Shown here in pieces: positions 30,317-35,227 of a stretch of 35,227 nucleotides of DNA. Made by a program: the position numbers and the translations under genes. Below the pieces are notes generated by a model. That model was not told the DNA's origin and made no database searches. It saw only the letters and a program-made list of their open reading frames with translations. Location: assembly GCA_009784005.1 (NCBI GenBank), contig WRCE01000021.1, positions 1-35,227 on the forward strand, given 5' to 3'. The stretch comes from Candidatus Methanimicrococcus labiotermitis. GTDB taxonomy: Archaea; Halobacteriota; Methanosarcinia; Methanosarcinales; Methanosarcinaceae. How positions within the stretch are numbered: the first letter of the stretch is position 1; each line of letters opens with the position of its first letter.

Positions 30317-33205
30317 TCATTTTTTTTGAACGGATATGACGGTATATCCGGCCGCCGTGACGGCTTGCGTCAGACTTTTTTCATCCGCGTTTCCGTCGGT
30401 TTTAACATCTGCCGACCCCGTTCCCAAATCAACAACGGCTTGGACGCCGGGGAGTGCGTTCAGCGCGGCTTCGACGTGTTTTTTGCAATTGATGCAGCTC
30501 ATTCCTTCAATTTTCATGACATAGTTCATTTGTTCTTCACCTTCGTTCTTTTCAATTCTTTCTGTTTCAATTGTTGTTTCAATTGTTTTTTCAATTCTTT
30601 CTTCAATTTCTTGCGCCGGATCGGCCGTTAAATATTTCGGTTTGAAAAATCTCAGTCTCAAGGCGTTTGTCACGACAAACAAAGAGGACAAACTCATTGC
30701 GGCGGCCGCGAAGACGGGATTTAACTTCCAGCCGAGCAGGGGGTAAAAGACACCGGCAGCCAGCGGGATGCCGAGAACATTGTAAAAAAACGCCCAAAAC
30801 AGATTCTGCTTGATGTTTCGGATTGTTGCCCGGGACAGCCGAATCGCCGTCACCGCGTCCATTAAATCGCTTTTCATCAAAACGATATCCGCGCTTTCGA
30901 TGGCGACGTCTGTTCCGGCGCCGATGGCAATACCGACATCCGCGCGCGTCAGCGCCGGCGCGTCGTTTATCCCGTCGCCGATCATCGCGACCTTCTTGCC
31001 GCCGGCTTGCAGCTCTCTGACTTTTGCTTCCTTTTCTTGCGGCTGCACGCCGGCAATCACGCGGTCAATTCCGGTCAGCCGCGCAACCGCGTTTGCCGTT
31101 CGTTCGTTGTCGCCGGTCATCAAAATGACGTCAAGCCCCATCTTTTTCAGTTCAGAAACGGCGCGCGCGCTTGTCGGTTTGACCGCGTCGGCAACGGCAA
31201 TCATTCCGAGAAGGCGGCCGTCTTTGGAAAAATAAAGAGGTGTTTGCCCGGCGCTTGCGATTTCATCGGCAAGCGTTTCAAACGGCAGGATGTCTGCGTC
31301 TGCGTTTGTGTCTGTGTTTGTGTCTGTGCCTGCGCCCGTGCCTGCGCCCGTGCCTGCGCCCGCGCCCTGCGCTTTCATCATCAGTGCATTTCCGGCGCGA
31401 ACCGTTTCGCCGCCGACAATTGCCAGAACGCCGTGACCGGCGGTTTGCTTGAAATCGGAGACAGAAAGGTCAAGAATTTTTTCGATGGTGTTTTTTTCAG
31501 CCGCCTTTTCATTCGCCTTTTCATTCGCCTTTTCAACGATTGCTTTTGCCAAGGGGTGCTCTGACATCTTTTCAACAGCCGCCGCGTAGCCGAGGAGTTC
31601 ATTTTCGCTTATCCCCTCCGCCGGATATATGCCGGTGACTGATGGTTTTCCTTCCGTGACGGTGCCGGTCTTATCCAAAACAACGGTTTTGATCATGTGC
31701 GCCGTTTCAATCGTTTCCGCGTTTTTGAACAAAATACCGTTTTCAGCGGCTTTACCGGTGCCGACCATGATTGCAGTGGGGGTTGCCAATCCAAGCGCGC
31801 AGGGGCAGCTGATGACAAGAACGGCGATGCCGACGGAAAGCGCAAAATTCAGCGGGTAGCCGAGCAAAAGCCAAACGACCGCCGCGGTACCGGCAATCGC
31901 AATAACGACAGGAACGAAAACGGCGCTGACGCGGTCAGCCAGCTTTGAAATCGGCGCCTTGCCGGCGCTCGCTTCTTCCACGAGCCGGATAATCCGCGCA
32001 AGCGTTGTGTCTTCCCCGACGCGCTCGGCTTTGATTTTGATGAATCCCGACATGTTTGCCGTCGCCCCCGTTACGCTATCGCCGACTGTTTTCTCAACCG
32101 GAACGCTTTCGCCGGTGATTGCGGATTCATCAATGGCGGCGAAGCCTTCAATGACCGTTCCGTCAACAGGAATATTGCTTCCGGACCGGACAAGAATGAT
32201 ATCGCCGACAACAACATCGGAAATCGGAATTTCCGTTTCCGTTCCAATTTCCGTTCCAATTTCCGTTCCCGTTTCCGTTCCCGTTTCCGTTTCCGTTCCC
32301 GTTTCCGTTCCCGTTTCCGTTCCCGTTTCCGTTCCCGTTTCCGTTCCCGCTCCGTTCCTTTCAACGATCGCCGTTTTGGGTTTCAAATCAATAAGTCGGG
32401 AGATGGCGTCACCCGTTTTCCTTTTAGAGCGCTGCTCCATATATTTTCCGATCGTCACCAACGTCAAAATCATGCCGGCGGATTCGAAATACAAATCCAT
32501 ATGATACTGTTCAACAATCGCAAAATCAGAAATGGAAAGTCCGTACCCAATACGAATAACGGCGTAAACGCTGTAAATAATGGCGGCGGATGAGCCAATC
32601 GCAATCAAAGTATCCATCGTCGGCGTTCTTCTGATCAGGTTTTTGAATCCGTGAATGAAGTAAAAGCGATTCAGGTAAGCAATAGCTAATGTCAGCAGCA
32701 ATTGAGCCACGCCGAAGGCAACCGCGTTTTCATGCCCGCTCAAAAAAGACGGCAGTGGAAATCCGACCATGGACCCCATCGCGATGTAAACGAGCGGAAT
32801 TAGAAAAACGACCGACCAAATCAGCCGCCGTTTCATGTCTTTCGCTTCAGAAGCGGCAGGATTTTTCAAAGAGGAAGGTTTGTTCAGAGTGTCAGGATTG
32901 TTTAGGTTTATCGAACAATTTTCTCCGGGTTTCGGCGATGCAGCCGCCTTCCTTTCGCTGCCGGCATTGGCATACACACTGTCAATACACATGTCGTCAA
33001 CATACGCGCCGTATCCGGCATTTTCAACCGCGCGAATTATATCGGATTCTTTGAGAACAGTTTCGTCATACTCGACAACCATATAATTCTGAAGCAGGTT
33101 GACGGTAATGTTTTGAACGCCGTTTAACTTTTCGGCGGCTTTTTCAACATGGCGGCTGCACGCCGAACATGTCATTCCCGTCACATAAAATCTTGTTTTT
33201 ATCAA
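30317..33205 (-). CDS. copA: Copper-translocating P1B-type ATPase with HMA domains at both ends
   Basis: The ~962-residue protein exports Cu(I) across the cytoplasmic membrane. In order: HMA domain with Cys13/Cys16 (TGMTCSACS), TM pairs, actuator loop with TGESVPVEK, the transport motif CPC in ISCPCALGLATPTA (about residue 467), DKTGTVTEGKPSV with the phosphorylated Asp (about 510), SEHPLAKAI, GDGINDAPAL, and the last TM pair with YN and MSS. A second HMA domain (GMSCINCKKHVEAAL, about residue 900) is fused at the C-terminus, where many organisms encode a separate CopZ chaperone. Three low-complexity inserts are present: GTETGTE units (nt 32235-32350, before the TGE loop), EKANEKAAEK (31495-31540) and GAGTGAGTDTNTDTN (31285-31375). 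The start is set at TTG 33205; the frame is open to 33424 but that part translates the hairpin element and is not real. Confidence 0.94.
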   Translation of the reverse strand: MIKTRFYVTGMTCSACSRHVEKAAEKLNGVQNITVNLLQNYMVVEYDETVLKESDIIRAVENAGYGAYVDDMCIDSVYANAGSERKAAASPKPGENCSINLNNPDTLNKPSSLKNPAASEAKDMKRRLIWSVVFLIPLVYIAMGSMVGFPLPSFLSGHENAVAFGVAQLLLTLAIAYLNRFYFIHGFKNLIRRTPTMDTLIAIGSSAAIIYSVYAVIRIGYGLSISDFAIVEQYHMDLYFESAGMILTLVTIGKYMEQRSKRKTGDAISRLIDLKPKTAIVERNGAGTETGTETGTETGTETGTETETGTETGTEIGTEIGTETEIPISDVVVGDIILVRSGSNIPVDGTVIEGFAAIDESAITGESVPVEKTVGDSVTGATANMSGFIKIKAERVGEDTTLARIIRLVEEASAGKAPISKLADRVSAVFVPVVIAIAGTAAVVWLLLGYPLNFALSVGIAVLVISCPCALGLATPTAIMVGTGKAAENGILFKNAETIETAHMIKTVVLDKTGTVTEGKPSVTGIYPAEGISENELLGYAAAVEKMSEHPLAKAIVEKANEKANEKAAEKNTIEKILDLSVSDFKQTAGHGVLAIVGGETVRAGNALMMKAQGAGAGTGAGTGAGTDTNTDTNADADILPFETLADEIASAGQTPLYFSKDGRLLGMIAVADAVKPTSARAVSELKKMGLDVILMTGDNERTANAVARLTGIDRVIAGVQPQEKEAKVRELQAGGKKVAMIGDGINDAPALTRADVGIAIGAGTDVAIESADIVLMKSDLMDAVTAIRLSRATIRNIKQNLFWAFFYNVLGIPLAAGVFYPLLGWKLNPVFAAAAMSLSSLFVVTNALRLRFFKPKYLTADPAQEIEERIEKTIETTIETERIEKNEGEEQMNYVMKIEGMSCINCKKHVEAALNALPGVQAVVDLGTGSADVKTDGNADEKSLTQAVTAAGYTVISVQKK

Positions 33206-33240
33206 AGGACCATCTCTTGCTTGTTGTTTGTTTGTTGTTT
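33206..33240. repeat. TTGTTTGTTTGTTGTTTG repeat before copA
   Basis: A short T/G tract separates the copA start from hairpin element copy 7. GAGATGG (minus strand) just before TTG 33205 is the only candidate ribosome-binding site. Confidence 0.5.
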
Positions 33241-33360
33241 GTTTGCTGTTTGTTATTTCTCGTTTATTTTTTGCAGAAATCTCCATTTTCGGATTTGTGC
33301 GCTGCTTTGCATCGCCCAACTCCGAAAATGGAGGTGGTTTATGTGGTTTTGTTTGCTGTT
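33241..33360 (+). repeat. Dispersed hairpin element, copy 7
   Basis: The element reads TTTGTTATTTCTCG, hairpin 33291-33345 with perfectly paired arms, then GTGGTTTATGTGG. It lies 36 bp upstream of copA, on the opposite strand, so it must be part of, or overlap, the copA promoter region. The CATCTTGC block seen at the left end of copies 2 and 6 is only weakly recognisable (CATCTCTTGC at 33211). Confidence 0.92.
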
Positions 33361-33387
33361 TTTTGTGCTTAAAATCGTTTGCTCTTG

Positions 33388-33426
33388 TCACCACACCACA
33401 CCATGCCACACCATACCACGCCACTC
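33388..33426. repeat. CACACCACACCAT repeat
   Basis: Short ACCACACC, ATGCCACACC and ATACCACGCC units lie between element copy 7 and the SRP54 stop. Confidence 0.7.
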
Positions 33427-33459
33427 CCGTGGGGTGCCTCGGTGAACAAAAAAAAGAAA

Positions 33460-34848
33460 TCAGAACGGGAAGTTTCCGCCGGGGCCTCCCGGACCGCCCA
33501 GGCCGCCCGGGTTTCCTCCCATTCCCTTTTTCATCATCTTTTGCATGTTTCGGCCGCCGCCCTTGCCTGAGAAGTTTTTGAAAGCGTTTTGCATTGTTTT
33601 GTGGTATTTCAAGAGTTCGCGGATTTCTTCGGGAGCTCTTCCTGAACCCATCGAGATCCGATGAATGCGGCCGGAATTGATGATTTTCGGGTCATCGCGC
33701 TCGCCGGCGGTCATCGAATCCATGATGACTTTGTAATATTTCATTTTCTCGCCGGTGGCGTCAATGTCTTTATCGGAAATCTTGGCGCCGCCAAGGCCCA
33801 TCGAGCCGAGAGGCAGCATACTCATGATTTGCTTTAAGGGTCCCATTTTGTTCATGGCTTCCAACTGGGCGTACATGTCGTTGAGCGTGAAACGCCCCTT
33901 CATGATATTGTCAACATCCAGATTCGTTTCTTTCATGGACTCCTGAACCTTTTCAAGGAGGGATTGCAGGTCACCCATACCGATTAATCTGGAAATGAAT
34001 CTGTCGGTGTCAAATCTTTCAAAATCATCAGGCGTTTCGCCGGTACCGATGAAAGCGATCGGCGAGCCGGTTTCAGAAACAGCGGACAACGCGCCGCCGC
34101 CTTTTGCCGTTCCGTCAAGCTTTGTAATGATGATTCCGGTCACGCTGACGGCGTCGTTAAAGGCTTTGGCCTGCTGGCCGGCCAGCTGACCGATAGCGGC
34201 GTCGAGCACCAAATATCTCTGATCGGGTTTGACGGCTTCGTTGATGTCCACCATTTCCTGAATCAAATCCGCTTCCAAAGCGTGACGCCCGGCGGTGTCG
34301 ATAATTTTAACATCATATTTTTCAATGTCTTTCAGCCCGCGCCTGACGATGCCGACGGCATCTTTTTCTCCTTCTTCGCCGTAAAAATGAACGTTCAGTT
34401 TCTTACAAAGCGTTTCCAACTGCTGGTATGCGCCCGGGCGGAAGTTGTCGGCGCCAATCACGGCGGCCTTTAACCCTTTCTTTTGGAAGTAGCGCGCCAG
34501 TTTTGCGACCGACGTTGTTTTACCGCTGCCCTGAAGACCGACCACCATGATTGTCTGCGGCTTAAGTTCAACCGTTGCGCCCTGTCCCATAATGGCGACC
34601 ATTTCCTGATACACGATTTTGACAACGTGTTCTCGCGGGTCGGCGCCCTTTTCGGGCGTTTCTTTCAACGACCTTTCCTTAATACGCTTTGACATGCCCA
34701 TGACGAGCTGAACGTTGACGTCGGCCGTCAAAAGCGCGCGCTGAATGTCTTTTACAACTTCATTGACAATATTTTCGTCAATGCGCCCGGCGCCGATCAG
34801 CTTTCTCAAAGCGTCTTGGAGAGAATTCCCTAAACTGTCCATGACCAT
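33460..34848 (-). CDS. srp54: Signal recognition particle 54 kDa protein
   Basis: SRP54 binds signal peptides at the ribosome and 7S RNA, and with its receptor FtsY targets membrane and secreted proteins. The ~462-residue protein has the N domain (about 1-90), the G domain with [16 protein letters not shown] (P loop), DTAGRHALE and [15 protein letters not shown], and the methionine-rich M domain (about 300-445). The C-terminus is a Gly/Pro/Asn tail ([16 protein letters not shown]). ATG 34848 follows AGGAAG; ATG 34842 two codons on is also possible. Length is normal for archaea. Confidence 0.97.
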   Translation of the reverse strand: MVMDSLGNSLQDALRKLIGAGRIDENIVNEVVKDIQRALLTADVNVQLVMGMSKRIKERSLKETPEKGADPREHVVKIVYQEMVAIMGQGATVELKPQTIMVVGLQGSGKTTSVAKLARYFQKKGLKAAVIGADNFRPGAYQQLETLCKKLNVHFYGEEGEKDAVGIVRRGLKDIEKYDVKIIDTAGRHALEADLIQEMVDINEAVKPDQRYLVLDAAIGQLAGQQAKAFNDAVSVTGIIITKLDGTAKGGGALSAVSETGSPIAFIGTGETPDDFERFDTDRFISRLIGMGDLQSLLEKVQESMKETNLDVDNIMKGRFTLNDMYAQLEAMNKMGPLKQIMSMLPLGSMGLGGAKISDKDIDATGEKMKYYKVIMDSMTAGERDDPKIINSGRIHRISMGSGRAPEEIRELLKYHKTMQNAFKNFSGKGGGRNMQKMMKKGMGGNPGGLGGPGGPGGNFPF

Positions 34849-34859
34849 CGTAATAACTT

Positions 34860-35227
34860 CCTTTTTTCCTTTTAATTACCTTTTTATGATATTTTTGGTA
34901 TGCTTTGAAGGTTAAAATCCCTTCCGTTTATAAATCGTTTTTCAAGATATGGCATGAACATTGTGATATGGACACACGGTATGGATGTACGGTATGTATG
35001 CATGGTATGTATGCATGGTATGTATGCATGGTATGTATGCGTGGTATGAATGCACGGAACGAACACGACGGCGGCACGCGCGCGGCGCGGCAGGTGGCAG
35101 GCAAAGCAGGAGCAGGCAGAGCAGGAGCAGGCAGAGCAGGAGCAGGCAGAGCAGGAGCAGGCAGAGCAGGAGCAGGCAGAGCAGGAGCAGGCAGAGCAGG
35201 AGCAGGCAGAGCAGGAGCAGGCAGAGC
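34860..35227. repeat. Two tandem repeat arrays upstream of srp54, running off the window
   Basis: From 34976 to about 35053, a 13-bp unit (GGTATGTATGCAT) repeats about five times. From about 35100 to the window end a 15-bp unit (GCAGGAGCAGGCAGA) repeats at least eight times without change. No gene is supported in either; the second array is GC-rich, unlike the other intergenic repeats. The srp54 promoter must lie between 34860 and 34975. Confidence 0.9.

Noticed and set aside
30317..33424. Longer copA reading frame beginning at 33424
   Set aside because: The extra N-terminus translates hairpin element copy 7 and repeat DNA; the HMA domain begins right after TTG 33205.
35100..35227. Possible CRISPR or regulatory repeat array at the window end
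   Set aside because: A 15-bp unit without spacers is a simple tandem repeat.

Overview
The window looks like a chromosomal segment of a methanogenic archaeon, most likely in the Methanosarcinales. A gut-type, Methanimicrococcus-like genome is my best guess, but the sequence does not prove the genus. The case rests on a methanofuran-pathway L-tyrosine decarboxylase (MfnA), an archaeal 3-dehydroquinate synthase II, an archaeal type II methionine aminopeptidase, Orc1/Cdc6, SRP54, a DRG-type GTPase, a class-III-signal pilin-like protein, and an S-layer protein with the duplicated domain known from Methanosarcina. Coding DNA has moderate GC; intergenic DNA is very AT-rich and full of simple tandem repeats.

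Layout. 1-1.75 kb: two membrane proteins, the first frameshifted. 1.9-6.9 kb: plus-strand genes for an M24 peptidase, methionine aminopeptidase, a DUF1805 protein, a membrane-anchored rhodanese, a methyltransferase and a TOPRIM protein. 7-11.7 kb: a small membrane protein, then minus-strand hisS, a DRG GTPase and a branched-chain aminotransferase with a ~295-residue Ala/Lys/Pro tail. 12.46 kb: tRNA-Arg(TCT). 12.85-17.1 kb: a secreted pilin-like protein and a divergent S-layer protein. 17.2-21 kb: 3-dehydroquinate synthase II, an EamA transporter with two near-identical halves, and MfnA. 21-24.5 kb: a long AT-rich gap with origin-like sites, a TraB-family membrane protein and a gamma-class carbonic anhydrase. 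24.7-28.5 kb: minus-strand zinc-ribbon protein, CofE-like ligase, YdeI-type C-terminal domain and Orc1/Cdc6. 28.5-29.95 kb: a 1.4-kb gap that looks like a replication origin. 29.95-33.2 kb: a copper ATPase with a CsoR-type repressor. 33.46-34.85 kb: SRP54, then tandem repeats to the window end.

Three patterns stand out. (1) Five 20-bp sites align without gaps to the archaeal origin recognition box (ORB). They form two clusters, 21.47-21.82 kb and 29.20-29.38 kb; in each, inverted sites flank a very AT-rich stretch, and Orc1/Cdc6 lies between the clusters. (2) A dispersed hairpin element of about 95-130 bp occurs seven times, only between genes. It has a nearly invariant loop, and its 3' arm contains a perfect Shine-Dalgarno sequence, in most copies followed by ATG. 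(3) Short in-frame tandem repeats have expanded inside or at the ends of otherwise intact conserved proteins (M24 peptidase, methyltransferase, aminotransferase, copper ATPase, pilin-like protein, TraB, S-layer), while the gaps between genes carry unrelated tandem repeats. This suggests a genome-wide tendency to amplify short tandem repeats.
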